Source of the DNA: Hepsetus odoe
Taxonomy: Eukaryota > Chordata > Actinopteri > Characiformes > Hepsetidae
Direction of reading: 5' to 3'
Length of the DNA stretch: 64,000 nucleotides
NCBI GenBank assembly: GCA_017165825.1
Contig: CM029370.1
Location: 23,374,673-23,438,672 of the forward strand
Position 1 is the stretch's first letter. Every line of letters begins with the position of its first letter. This document shows positions 24,995 to 37,754 of the stretch, in pieces. Both the position numbers and the translations under genes were made by a program. A model generated the notes under the pieces. It did no database searches. It saw only the letters and a list, made by a program, of their open reading frames with translations, and was not told the origin of the DNA.

Positions 24995-25976
24995 ATGGTG
25001 TCACTAAACCATCATGAACATGACCCGATGTGACCCACAATGAAGTGAATATCTGTCCCAGCCATTATATTCTTTTGTTCACTGCTGTTCTTTAGAAGTG
25101 TTAACTGAATTTACATCGACTAAATATGAAATAAACATCCCTCTCAAACAGTTTTATTCTCCTGAACACAGTGATCCTGGGAGTGTTAGCACTTTGCAGA
25201 ATTACTTACCGTTTTGTGAGGGATGCTGAAGAGTGTGTTTTATTACAGTGCGGCGGGGGTTTTACATGGTAGCTTGCCCTAAGAGGCCCCACATGCCCTG
25301 TCAAAGCAGAAGCACTTAAACTCAGTCAAGCTTTACAACCCCCACCAGACTGACAGTGGCTGGCCACTGGAGCAGTAAAGCTGCAGGTTTAGTGTTGGCA
25401 GCTCCTCAGCAGGCCTCTGTGTTGGGGTAAAATTCACTGCGAACTGTCAAAGGTATTGATCAGCTGCGAGTCTTGCGGTACACATAAAACCATTTTGACT
25501 ACTTTGAACTTCCTGTGTGCGAGCTCCTGTATGATAGAGTCACTTCCATGCATCATCGTCCTCTTTCAATGCTACTGGTTATCAGAATTTGACTTTCAAC
25601 TTCCTTATCTCTCCGACACACTACAGCCTGTTTGACGCTGGCACCTTTAGATTAGTTGTCACTTGTGATAGGTCCAAGATTGTGATGCAAGATGTGGACG
25701 TCTGGTAGAAGGAGCACTGGGCAAGGATAGACATTTATGCCATGAAACTGGTGTAAACTTAGTGTGTGAAGGTGACTTGAAAATGAAGTTTTATGTAAGA
25801 TATGTAAGAAAAAGTTTTTAAACATAGGTTAAAATAAGTGGATTTAATAAATTGATAGATAATCTGTTAAATGGGCAACTTCAATTTCCTATGAAAATCT
25901 AATACTGTACAGTATTTGTGGAAAATATTAAGATATCAATTTGGAATTCTATTTAAATACACTGAGGGTATCATGC

Positions 25977-26325
25977 CGGTGCAGTGGGTAGCGCTGTTGT
26001 CTCACAGCGAGAAGGTCATGGGTTTTGATCCCTTTCTTGGTTCTTTCTGTGTGTTTGCATGTTCTCCCTGTGTCTATGCAGGTTTCCTCCAGATGCTCCT
26101 GTTCCCTCCCTCCATGCAAGTGCGTGCATATCAGATGGACTGGAGATGCTTAATTGCCCCCTAGGTCTGAGTGTGAGTGTTTTAGCCTGTGTGTCTGCCC
26201 TCCGATGGACCGGTGACCTCTCCAGGGTGTTTCCCAGCCTTATGCCCTGTGAGTTGGGATAGGCTCCAGCACCCCCCACAATTGCACTCATGACAAGCGG
26301 CTTAGAAAATGAATGAGAGAATGAG
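25977..26325 (+). mobile_element. Second SINE-like family (different head) with A-type tail, old
   Basis: GCAGTGGGTAGCGCTGTTGT and GGTCATGGGTTTTGATCCC give weak A and B boxes unlike the main family. Then come TGCATGTTCTCCCTGTGTCT and AATTGCCCCCTAGGTCTGAG. The end, GATGGACCGGTGACCTCTCC to GACAAGCGGCTTAGAAAATG, is homologous to the A tail. Many mutations. Confidence 0.6.
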
Positions 26326-26694
26326 TGATTGAATACACTGACCAAATGCAGTCATTGTGATGTTCAGAAAAAGAGCTGACTGTCTAGACTGACAGAGTGC
26401 TCAGGATTCTCTCAACAATTTCTCACTGGTCTGTCACATTAACCTAATGTTTGTCTCTCTTTGTCTGGATGCGCTTGGTTAACTCGGGCCATTAGGTTTT
26501 AATTCCGAATTTAAAACGTTAAATAATGTAGCCTAATTTAAGCTTCGGTATCTTTTTGATATGATGGTTAACGGCTCAGCTGGAGAGAAATATATTTTAA
26601 TGGTTCTCTAAAGATACCTACATAATAGGTTCTCTATTAAAGTCACTGTTCATAATAAGAATCCCGCAACACTGCTGCTATTAATCCTGCCATT

Positions 26695-26810
26695 ACTTCA
26701 GCTTCTATTACTATTCAACCACTATTACTTTTACTATGACTACTACTAGTAATAATTATATTACTACTACTACCAATAAGAATAAAAATAGTAATACTTC
26801 TAATAATTAA
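26695..26810. repeat. Degenerate (ACT/AAT)n trinucleotide region
   Basis: Clusters of ACT and AAT triplets with interruptions. Confidence 0.6.
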
Positions 26811-27828
26811 TGCAAAGGAGAAGGCATTAAGTTAGGGCCTACTTTAGAGCATTCAGAACATGAAAAGAATGATTCTCAGACCTGTGAGAATCACTTTATG
26901 AATTCAGACAGATCTCCAAGATGTCATGTTTCTATATATATCTGTTTCTTTTACTAATGAACCTTTGAAGAACTTTTTTTTTTTTTTTTAAGAGCGGCCA
27001 TGTGAGTGACTGCCTTCTATATTTGGAAAATGCTTTTCTGCCTTTGCCATCACACTCAGCTTGCCACGCACAGCTGAGGCTTACACCCTAAATGACCCCA
27101 AACATTTGGTCTTGGCTTGCTTACAAAGTTTCTGCACAGTCCTGACCAGGAAACACATATCAGCGCCGTACACACTCGCCTCCTAGTCTGGCAGAGGAAG
27201 TGAGCTCAGTTTGACTATAAACTTAGGCTGTCCGTGAGGTGTTGAACTTACAAAGGCATGTCAATCGAGACAATTTATGTTGTGAAACATGAGAGATCCG
27301 GCTCTCGGCTCTATAGGCATTCTTCTAGAGTTTACAAGGGGTGGCTGGCATGATGAACTTGTAAAAGCATTCAGGGGTATGTCATGAGTTCGTATTAAAG
27401 GTCTTGTTTATTCTAACTCTTTCACTGTGGTGCCATCAATAAAGCACTCTTAACACATTTCTCTGAGACCAAGAATGTCCTCAGAAAAGTTACAAGACTG
27501 GGGAAGAGGTCAGCAGCACCTTGTGAGGTTACAGGTTTTGTCAGGTTATTTTACAGCGATCCTTATGACCTTTCTGTCCTTTGGTGTAACCATGGTGACT
27601 GTTGAGCTGCTTTAGATTCCCTGTTTAATGTGTTTAACCTCTCCTTAATTGTAAGGCTTGTTATGAGACCACAAGGCAGAACATCACAGATTCTTAAGGA
27701 AGGATCTTCAGTGACTAAAGAGTTAAGGGTTTTGGATTGTGGGATTTGGGGGAAACGTAACAAGAGATTGGAAATTGACCTAACAAAACACAGGGAAAAG
27801 ACATTTAAGTATTCAGATTTGTTCAGAT

Positions 27829-28063
27829 GGTGGCCTAGTGGTTAGGGCGTTGGCCTCATGATCGGCGGAGCGGGGGTTCGAACCCCTTCCCAATAGGTTG
27901 CCCTGAGGTACCCTTGAGCTAGGTGCCGTTCCTGTCCTGCTCCTCCCTGCGATGGGCTGGCGACCTGTCCAGGGTGCGTCCCCCGTCCTCGCCCTGTGTG
28001 CGCTGGGTTGGACACCAGCGCGACCCCGCGACCCCATTTGGGACAAGCGGCAGATAATGGATG
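27829..28063 (+). mobile_element. Full-length SINE, A tail, with 13 bp target duplication
   Basis: It has A box TGGCCTAGTGG (27831-27841), B box GGGGTTCGAACCCC (27873-27886), centre CCCTGAGGTACCCTTGAGCT, tail GCGATGGGCTGGCGACCTGT to GGGACAAGCGGCAGATAATG, and a GGAT end. It is flanked by perfect GATTTGTTCAGAT copies at 27816-27828 and 28064-28076. That shows insertion by target-primed reverse transcription, and recently. Confidence 0.95.
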
Positions 28064-29129
28064 GATTTGTTCAGATTACTTGTTTGTTTTTATAGTCCAG
28101 TTACATGGTGCTGTACATCCCTTACAAAACTGCTTGTTAGGGCCCTAAAATAGTTCTATGGCATTGCTCAAAGTGTGGAACCCTTTGTTGTTAAGAGTGT
28201 AAATGTGAGGAGCAGAAGACCAGACAGGGAAGGGGAGTTCACATCACTGGCTGCAATCAGTGTAAGTGGTTCAGAGAGATGTGTGCGTGTGAGACTGGCT
28301 ACAGGTGTTTAGAGAAAGTTGATCTATATGTTACATGACAGGGCACAGATGTAAAAACCAGTAAAGTTAAATTAGCTTTGACGATTTGTTATCTTAAAAA
28401 GGAGTTGCCGTTTCCTGTCAAAACAGGAAATGACAGGAGGACAAAGGGCGGAGTGGAAAAGTGTTTTTGATGTTGGTCGGCTGGAGGTCGGGAATGTTTG
28501 GCATTGACCTTGATTTAAAAAACAGAGCCATAAAGCTTGAAACCTGGGGCGAGGTGTCTAAAATAGGAAGTTTTCATTGCCTTGTTGACATGGAACATGT
28601 AATCATGCTCTCCGCTGCTGCACTGTTGAAATGTTAGTCTACCTGGGCCGCCTGTTTTCGGCACAGGCCAGAGCAGATATGGATTTTGGGAGGAGCATGA
28701 CCTGCTCTAAGGTTGCATGTCTCACCCTGATGTCTGGCCGTTTGATAATAATCACTTTGGGAGATTTTCTGACCGTTCCGATCTCCCGCAGTTATACTGA
28801 ATCTGCTTTCTGTGTTTTAGCTTTTTAACCATGAATGCATACACTTTGTCATCGCAGTTGATTTGAAAAGAAATGGAGCTTAATTGGTGTGGCAAAAGCT
28901 TGATTGTTCTTCAGCCAGTTGGCAAATTCAGTCTTGTATCCACTGCTTGAAGCTTCCTGACAGGTAAGCTCAGACAGATGCTTTGCTTATATTAATGCAA
29001 GTAAATGGAGCAACATAAATGACAGGTGGGGGTAAGACAAAGCATGTTAATTACACATTCCACTAATTATCAGTGAAAACACAAATAGGTACAAAAAAAT
29101 GACAACAACGCTCTTCACTGATGGGAGCT

Positions 29130-29345
29130 TACTGTGCCTCAGAAGCACGCCCTGTGAATATTAATGAGGAGCGAGCAGCTACTTTTATTTTTGAAGACAG
29201 TGCTATTTGATGTGGTGTGCAAGTGATGTCTGTGTATATGCTAATGACATCTAAAGAATCTTCTCTCTTGCAATTAGCGGCGTTGCTACAGATGCAAGAC
29301 AAAACTTGACAGCTTTTATTTTTATAGCAAAAAACTGAGTGCTGC
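29130..29345. other. Possible conserved regulatory block
   Basis: This repeat-free intronic stretch has closely spaced homeodomain-type cores (ATTAATGAGG, GCTAATGACA, CAATTAGCGG) and no open frame. It is an enhancer candidate by composition only. Confidence 0.2.
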
Positions 29346-30089
29346 TGCTAAGAAAAGGAGATGATGAAAATAGAAGAACGGGTTCTCTTGCATTACCAAT
29401 AATGTCTGTCTTGTAGACACAAATCAACCCCTTTTTATCCCATTACAACATTTAAACATCCACATGTCCATCAGCAAACATTCTCAGTCGAGTAAGTCTT
29501 TAGTGATGCTCATGGCTGGGAGCACTCTGTCGAGCTCCAGTCCAATTGAGGAACATAATTATAGATTTTATCATTACTTTAAGAACTGTAAAAATTCTGC
29601 TGTATTAAGCTTCCTGGTAGAATGATGAACATTTCTGTGAATTGAAGCCTGGAGATGACCTTGCAGTTAGGAGAATGTTTCTCTCGAGAATGTTTTGTGC
29701 AACGAAAAAGACTCTTTGCCTACAATGAACAGAGAAAATGAGAATGGAAACTCAGTGTTATGAAGGGATTTATCTCCTGGTCTTACTGGTAGAAAGGTGA
29801 GGAAATACCAAATAAAATCTGTATTTTTTTAATCTTAACTTTATTTCCATGTTTCTAACTTTTAAAAATGTTGCAAGGAAAAAATCCAGATCAAGCCTAA
29901 AATTCAAATCTTTTTTCCTGGTTTGATTGAGTGGACTCTCTTCTCTCTTTCTCTTTTATTCAGCTAATATTTTCTAATATTCTCTTCACAGAAAACATTA
30001 CAGCACCCTTGGGATTCTGTGGAAATAAATTCTAGCAAAGGGGCATAAGGGAATGAAGTAATTGTCAAGTGTGTAGGAGGAAAGTATTT

Positions 30090-30345
30090 TACTGCAATCT
30101 AAGAAATTGAATTTTTCACTTGACTCATTCTGCTGAGTGATTATATTAATCATCTACCTAATTAGCCTGGCTAATGTGCAGCTGCAGAACACTAATGATT
30201 CTTGAGAGAGCGCTTGGTTTTACAGCACAGGGTGGCATAGATGCCTTACATTTATTACTGGAGGAGACAGAACCGTGCATTAATCAGCAATACAGGCACT
30301 CATGCTCAGATATGTACATGAGATTTCTATCTTTAATTGTGTAGG
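30090..30345. other. Possible conserved regulatory block
   Basis: It contains a perfect AP-1 site TGACTCA (30121-30127), the near-palindrome TGATTATATTAATCA, CCTAATTAGCC and an E-box GCAGCTGC within 100 bp, with no repeat. Enhancer candidate by motif density only. Confidence 0.25.
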
Positions 30346-30483
30346 CAATGAACAGTCCTGGTGCTCAGGTTTACCCCTGATTTGCGGTTTCCGCAATTGG
30401 CCACAAATTGACTTGCAAAATCTTAAAGCACATCTACAGTTGTTATGCAACCAGGTATATGCAGGGTTTTCTTAGTGACACGA

Positions 30484-30526
30484 GGCCTGTCATGGTTACG
30501 TAACCGTCTCATTAAAGTGACAGGCC
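30484..30526. promoter_or_regulatory. Nested palindrome with a D-box-like core
   Basis: The perfect 12 bp palindrome GGTTACGTAACC (30494-30505) holds TTACGTAA, the ideal PAR-bZIP/NFIL3 site. It is enclosed by perfect 9 bp inverted arms GGCCTGTCA (30484-30492) and TGACAGGCC (30518-30526). Confidence 0.4.
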
Positions 30527-31748
30527 CTTAGCTTTGATATATATGTCCCGAAAGGCAAGAGCAGTGCGGGATAAACAAGACTTTGTGGCTCAGGACTGGC
30601 GGTGTGCTTCCACTGTCAGATATTTTCCTAAAACCCTGTATCTCGAAAATAGTAACTTATCAGGAGGAGAAAATAAAAGAATCAATTTGCTTTTTGACAA
30701 CAAAATAAGTTTCAACAAAAGGCAACAAAGGAGGGAACCTTAAAAAGCCTGTTTTAAATTTTAATTCTAGTTTGTAATCTTTGATTTTTTCCAGACTCCT
30801 GTACAGTAGTTTTACTGAGATAACTGTTTACTCTGCATCAGTGATGAATTGTACTTGTTAGTTGCACCAGTTCACATTCTTTACAGCAGGCTTTATGATG
30901 TGCTGCCATTATTCCCTGCTGTGTGTCAACGGAGCCCATCATTCAGATTGAAACTGTGTAAGGCTGCATGTTGATTAAAGACTGAGCATGCACAGCAGTC
31001 ACAGTTTGGATTATTTGTCAATATTTTCACATAGAGGTTAATTTTCAAATTCATGCTTTTATGCATGTTATAAAAATTGACAGATTACATTCCATTGCTG
31101 CCATATTGGCTACAAGTTTCCAGTGTAGAATATGATGTTACTTTCATTTATTCCACTGCCATTATTTATTTGTTTGCATATTTCCATTAAATTAGTGCAA
31201 TGCTATGTTGGTGGAATTTCCACTTCACTGATTATGTAAATCATTGATAAGTGCAGTTCTGAACATGGACCCTTGAATGCAAAATGTAACCACATGTCAT
31301 CAAAAGCTGCCATCAAGTGCCCGCTTGCTGGCTATAATGGGAGCCTATCGTTTGGGATGTGATCGTAATCGAGTATAATTGCTCTATTAAGAGCCTCCAT
31401 TATAATATCTCCCCACATCTCATAGTCAATTATGCCCGTGTCATTAACATCGTTATCTTTGGTGTTGTCAGATGTATGCAGCTGGTAAGAAACTCCTCAC
31501 TGCCTGGAGAGAAAGACATTGGTCACTTATCAACATTTTTTACCTTTTGTAAAAGTGAAAAACTCCACCAACAGGACACTTGGATATAAAACAAAAGCAG
31601 CACTTTAAATGTGGTTTAAAAGATATGAAAAACTATATTCTGGAATAATGGATGTGATGTGATAATGCAATGTAATAATCCATAATATGATTTAAGATCA
31701 GATATGTGATATGGTATGGTTTTGACCCTGGGTCTATCCTATAGCTTC

Positions 31749-32029
31749 GTTTGAGCCCTGAGCATGACCTCATAACCCCATGAAGAAGGGAAAGGTGACT
31801 TTCCGTGTGCAATTTCTGCAATGTATATAACTCTGGTATGGTAGATTAGGGTTTAGTAGGGTATGGTATAATGCGGTAGGGTATGGTATGATATGGAGCG
31901 TGTGGTACAAAATTATATGATATGATATTATTTTGACACTTTGTTTGAGCCCTGAGCAAGGCCCCATAACCCCATGAAGTTCCAAGGAGACATTCACTGT
32001 CATTAGGCAATATATGTAACTCTGGTATG
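31749..32029. repeat. Two copies of an approximately 90 bp module within the GGTAT satellite
   Basis: GTTTGAGCCCTGAGCA...CATAACCCCATGAAG...TAACTCTGGTATG occurs at 31749-31840 and 31943-32029, 194 bp apart and separated by GGTAT-type repeats. Confidence 0.8.
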
Positions 32030-32532
32030 TTTGGAATAGTATGGTATTGTATGATATAGTAGAGTATGGTATGTGTGGTATGATTTGGTAGGGTAAGGTT
32101 TGATTTGGTAATGTATGGTAGGATATGGTATGATTTGGTAGGGTACGGTATGTTACAGTATGGTATGATATAGTAGAGAATGGTATGTGTGGTATGATTT
32201 GGTAGGGTAAGATTTGGTAGGGTACGGCATGGTATGATATAGTAGAGAATAGTATGTGTGGTATGACTTGGTAAGGTAAGATTTGGTAGGGTACGGTATA
32301 GTAGAGTATGGTATGTGTGGTATGACTTGGTAAGGTAAGATTTGGTAGGGTACGGTATGGTATAGTACAGTAGAGTATGGTATGTGTGGTATGACTTGGT
32401 AAGGTAAGATTTGGTAGGGTACGGTATGGTATGGTATAGTAGAGTATGGTATGTGTGGAATGACTTGGTAAGGTAAGATTATGGTATGGTTGAGTATGGT
32501 GTGTGTGGTATGGCATAGTGTGGTGTTGTAGG
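31836..32532. repeat. GGTAT-based satellite with 50-69 bp higher-order unit
   Basis: The base motif GGTAT/GGTA is organised into a longer unit: GGTATGTGTGGTATGACTTG then GTAAGGTAAGATTTGGTAGG then GTACGGTATGGTATAG. Unit starts lie at 32068, 32182, 32251, 32310, 32379, 32448 and 32498. On the - strand it leaves a 269-codon Tyr/His/Pro/Thr-rich frame open, a by-product of the repeat. Confidence 0.93.
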
Positions 32533-34624
32533 CATGCAAAACTAAATGACATGGTGGCAGAAAAGATTGATGTAATCATATGTTAAACCTTTTCCAAGTG
32601 ATCATAGGTGATGTATGCTGAATGAAGTCCTTTAGATCATTGACATACAGAACATGATATCATTTCGAATGCACTTTCATGTATATGCAAAGGATGAAAG
32701 GTATGAGTAGAGGAATGAGGGTAGAAGTGAATAAAGCATCATGGAAACCATTTTCCCTTTTTAAATGGATGGTAACTAAGAAAGAATGAACTCCATGATG
32801 TGTTCTCATCATGGCTTTAAGTTTCTTCCAGTGTTCCCTAGCTCAGGGCTCTTTTCCATTTTTCAAAATGCTTAATCAGATACCTCAGCATTAAAGGAAT
32901 GGTTCGATGGAAAGTCTAATTTACAGTTTTCTGCTTACCCTAGATGTAGTCAGATAAGAACTTTTAGACAGATAAGATCTGATTTGGAATTGGAGGAGGA
33001 GAAAAAGCCTCTCCAAACACCTGCTGGAGTAGCTTCCAGTGCAGGATGTTGTGCACACTATCCAGAACGTCTTATAAATATTTTAGATTGACATCACTGC
33101 ATGTTTGCCCAGAGATGACAGATAACTCAGAGGAATCCAACTTGATGTCAAATGAAATTCTTTGGTTATGTTTTCATATTCCATTTTATTTTGCATATTT
33201 TGTTTCTGATGTGGGTTAAAAACATTCTGTGTAGGATTTTAGGAAATAGAACTGACTGTTCTAATAAAATTGGGATTAGCTCAGTAGTCAAATTAAATGA
33301 TGATGATGTTCAGCGGTTCACTTCTCAAATTCCTACTCGTTCTCTTCATTTCCCCTGCCTCCTTGCCTGTATTTCTCCACACTCCGGAGGTGGACAGGAG
33401 ATGAGGAAGGGAAGTGGAGGACAGAAGCAGTGGAAAGATTTCCTGGTTTTCTGTAAGAAGCTTGCCTGTTAAGTGTTCATCTACACAGCGGATTTTTATA
33501 GTTCAAAGTCAGTCAGTAAGTCACATGCAGTTCGATTGGGTCATAAGAAGTGTTGGGAATGATTTTATTGAAAATATTTAGCTGACTATTGACTATTTGG
33601 TGGCAATGTCACCCTCATTGTGAATACCCAGCATGTCTCAGCTGATTAGTTACATCTGGGTAGTTGTGTTAAATCTATCCCATTCATTCATGGCCAGTTC
33701 AAACGGACTCTAAGACTGTACTTTTGGGTAGTTTCTGAAACATTTACTTTCATTATCCCTGACTCCACTTATTGGCTGGTGCTTTGTGTTATTTAATGTA
33801 TTCTCAATGTGTTTCTCAAGACTTCCAAGGACCAGTGAAGTACACTCCCATTGAGGCTTGTGTCTAGTTTCTCTGCTAGGGGATACACATGGGTGTTTTC
33901 ATTAGGCAGCTGCTGGCAGCATGAATATGCACCAGGCATATTTTAACTGTGAGGGAAGCTCTTTTGGGGAACGGCTCTGGGCCGAGGTCTTGTGCTGACT
34001 ACAAATAAGATTGTGGACTTCAAGGGTGGATAAGTCAGGCAGACACTAGGATGAGAAGTGTCATTTCTGAAAATGTTCCCATCAAACCGCAGCACCTACA
34101 TACAGCTCAGTTCTCTTCTTGCTCTAGCACACCTGATTCATATCATCACCCAATTAACATGCTCCTGGCAAGCCGAAGCAGGTGTATTACAGCGGGGAGT
34201 GTGTAAAAATGTTCGGTGTTATGGCACTAGGATTGGAAATTGCCCATCCATACATGATATCTTCCAAATTGGATGATTCGCCTTAGTGTGTTTATAAAGT
34301 CCTGTATCTTGCTTCTAGTAGTAATTAAAAAAGTCATTGCCTTCAAGTTGTTTGTAGTCAGAAATATTGAGACCTTTAATTAGTAAGCTAATCTTGTCTA
34401 TCTTGGTATCTTCCTTGCGTCCTTCCTTCGTTCCTCCACTGTAAAAATATACTTTACTGAATTTAGATTATGTCCAACAGGTTTAAGTCATTAAGTTCAT
34501 AAATGTGGTTGCTTTAAAGTGCACCTTTTGCTGAAACTGGTTCAGTTTTGTACACTGTTCTAGTGTAACATCTAAAGAAAAGCACTGTTAACAGGATCAA
34601 TCTCTCTGGAGCAGCCTGGACCAA

Positions 34625-34874
34625 TCATTCATCAGCACCTTAAATCACCACAGCGGATCCACAGCGGGTCGCCACAGCGGATCAACTGTCTCCATTTCAT
34701 CTGGTCCTCTGCATCTTCCTGCTTCAAACCGACCACCTGCATGTCTTCTCTCACCACATCCATAAACCTCCTCTTTAGTCTTCCTCTTCTCCTCTTTCCT
34801 GGCAGCTCCATCTTCAACGTCCTCGTTCTCCCATTCTCACAGCAAGGTTCTCCAAAATCAAGAGACCCTCTCAT
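34625..34874 (-). mobile_element. LINE reverse-transcriptase C-terminal fragment
   Basis: On the - strand it encodes ELPGKRRRGRLKRRFMDVV then EDAEDQMKWRQLIRCGDP, the typical extreme C-terminus of a fish non-LTR polymerase. A short duplication of the CGCTGTGGATCC-type end follows. 5'-truncated and dead. Confidence 0.75.
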
Positions 34875-35669
34875 GACATCATTGCGCTTGAGATCACTCC
34901 TTAGCTCTGAGAAAAATCCCTGCCACCTGTGGGTTTATGGGGGGTATTGCTATAGCAATACAGTTGATGAAGCAAGCACCAAGTAGACTACAAAAATCAT
35001 CCTTTTCTGTGGTCTTGTGGAAAAGATAAAGGCTGCAGATTAGTAATTCATAATTGTCATAATTGTCTGGTTATCCACTAGAATTTCTCACATTGTCTCA
35101 CTCCAAGCAAATTCAGACATTAACTTTAAGTCCCCCTCCCCTCTCCCCAAAATACTCCATCTGCTGCTGTGCCTGTAAAGGCAATAGACTATTTATTGTG
35201 TTAGGTGATTTATGTTATTGCTGCATAAGAAGACCGAGTGCAGTCTTACCCCACTCAGTTGTGCTTTTGGTAGCAAACCAGCAGCTCAGGCTAAGAGGAC
35301 TTAAACTGATAAAGAAGAGTTCAATTTTGCAGTCTGCTGTTCCATTCATTTGAATGGAAATTCTATAATGACAAGGTAAAAGGTTTTGTCTGTATTTTTT
35401 GTCATTTCAGCTTCAGCGATTATAGTAGTGTATTATTTTTACCCATTTGAATTACTTAAATAACTTATTAGCTTTTTTGTGTAGTGGACACTTGCGCAGT
35501 AAAAGTCAGTAGGCGACATTGAAGCTTGTGCTGTTAATTTGTTTGTCTGCATGCCAGTCTAGTTGATAGGAAACGGCAGGATATTCAGTTCAAAATAGCA
35601 CTCAGCACAAAATCAAGGCTGTTCAAAGATTTGTATATAAAGCATTTTATCTTATTTTATCTTATTTTA

Positions 35670-35906
35670 GGGGCAGCGGTGGCCTAGTGGTTAGGGAGTT
35701 GCCCCTGCATCGGAAGGTTGTTGGTTCAATTCCCTTCCCAATAGGTTGCCCTGAGGTACCCTTGAGCAAGGTACTGTCCCCGTCACTGCTCCCTGGGCAC
35801 TTTAAATAGCTGCCCATTGCTGCATGGGTTAAATGCAGAGGTCCAGTTTCATTGTGGTTCACTGAGTGCTGTGCTGTGACCTCGCAATGACAAGGGTTTT
35901 CACTTA
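35670..35906 (+). mobile_element. tRNA-headed SINE, B tail
   Basis: GGGGCAGCGGTGGCCTAGTG, B box GGTTCAATTCCC, centre CCCTGAGGTACCCTTGAGCA, tail GTTAAATGCAGAGGTCCAGT to CAATGACAAGGGTTTTCACT. Nearly full length. Confidence 0.9.
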
Positions 35907-35929
35907 TGTTATGTATTATAATACTATAT

Positions 35930-36045
35930 GGCATCCTTGTGACGGACTGGTGACCGATCCAGGGTGTTTCTTTGCCTCTTGCCCCACATACCCTGGGACA
36001 GGCTCCAGCTCCAGCCAGAACCAAGCTCAGGATAAGTGGTTGAAA
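35930..36045 (+). repeat. Decayed A-type tail next to a B-tail SINE
   Basis: GTGACGGACTGGTGACCGAT, CCAGGGTGTTTC, CCCTGGGACAGGCTCCAGC and AGGATAAGTGGTTGAAAT match the A-type 3' domain. It follows the B tail at 35906 within 25 bp. Confidence 0.5.
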
Positions 36046-37754
36046 TAATAAATGACTGAATATTTTCTAAGAGTAAAAAAAGAAAAAAGCGCAGACTTAC
36101 ATGTTGTTACAAATGCATTGCAATCAGTGATAACTGGTGGTGTCAAGGGTTTTTTTTTTCTTTTTACATTGTTTTAGTTTTGTACATTCATCAGTTGTCC
36201 CCTCATTGGCTGAGGGAGTACAGGTATCTTTCAAGTCAGGTGTTTTTGCATGTAGACTTGGGCCAACGTTTAGACACCCTTGTTTGAGTGTGATTAATCA
36301 TGAGCAGCTTAATAGGATGAAACAGACATGTGTTGTTTCTTTTATGTTGAAAGCTCACATTTTGTGTTTTTATAGTCAGACACTAAACGTAATGGTCTCC
36401 CCCATCATCCTGCATTCATCTCTTACATCTTTTTGTTTTTATTATTCTGCTTTCCCGTGAATGCGAATACTTATTTAACTTCCTGCTTCCTGCCCATTAT
36501 AAACCCATCACTTTATTTCAATCTCTGCATCCTGACTGGCCTAACAGGAAAGCAAATTATAATTTGCATGTAATTTTCCTTTCTTTAGAGCATGGACAAG
36601 GCAACTGAGGGATGGATTCCATATCTGTATTTATTTGTGGTTCTGTATGGTTTATTAGGCTTAACCAAATGATCCAAATACACAAATCTTTTATATCTTT
36701 TATGAGATTTTTGGTATGAAGCCTAAAACTATTCTGTGATATTTATTCACACACACATATGGGACAGTATATCAACAGTTATGCACAGTCCACCCATTCC
36801 ATTGTGTACTTGTGGCGACAGAAAGTGGAGGACGAGGGTAAGTTTCCGCTCCACTCTGCTGGCTGTTGAATTTTCAAGTAAAAGCACCCTGAAAGTGTGC
36901 CTAGATGTTCATGCCCTGGTCTATTAGAATACAGACACCAATAGAGACACACTTGGGGCGGTACTCTGGCGGTGCCAGCACATTGAAAGCCAGTGGCTCA
37001 AGAGTAATGGGTTGATGACCTCTCAGCGTTTGTCTGTTGGGCTCCAGCAGCTCCAGCAGGAAGCAGACGACACCTTAGCTATTAAACTTTTTTAAAGCCA
37101 AAAGCATGAAGGGAGGCACAATGCTGTGCAAGTGCCTATTGTTTGCCTTCCAGTGCTTGGATGGATTTGCACAAGCTCTGCACCTATTCATGTGTGTTCT
37201 AGTCTGATGCTACTTTTATTCTCCGCTGTCACACTGAAAACGTCGCTGCATCTGTATTAGAACTGTGTGTAGTATTGGTGCTCAATGATCACTTGTAATT
37301 GCACTTGTAACTGCTGCTGTGATGGTTTATCTCTCTGAAAACTAAACCACTTGTTTTTACAATGTTTTTATCAGCTTAGAAGAAGAATCACCATCATCAC
37401 CATACATGCAATAAAAATATTGAACTCACTCGCTCTGTAAATGAGAAAGTTAGTATACAGAGCAATTTAGCTGATGTAACATAACTTCTTCATGTGTTAA
37501 TGATGCTATTCATTTGAATCAAGATAATTCTTCATTGTGTGACTTCTGGACAAACAGACCCATTTGTGACCCATTTGATTGCTTGTGCGTGTTGCTTGCC
37601 TTCCCCCATACCTGTCGACGGTGTAAAACTGACTTGAACTCCATATACTGTACTTTGAAATAACACCGACTCAATTCATCAAGCCACTTCACGGTACCTT
37701 TATACCAATAAGCTGCATTAGAGAAGCCCTTTCTGTGAATAGATATTGATTCTT

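Noticed and set aside
27831..27886. A and B boxes that could suggest a true tRNA gene
   Set aside because: No acceptor-stem pairing or 3' end, and the same head occurs in many copies fused to SINE bodies. All such hits here are SINE heads.
32068..32510. Regular spacing that could be mistaken for a CRISPR array
   Set aside because: Units are contiguous and have no unique spacers; this is a eukaryotic satellite.
31770..32579. 269-codon open frame on the - strand
   Set aside because: It coincides with the GGTAT satellite and translates to repetitive Tyr/His/Pro/Thr; stops are rare in this repeat by composition. No start context, domain or splice site.
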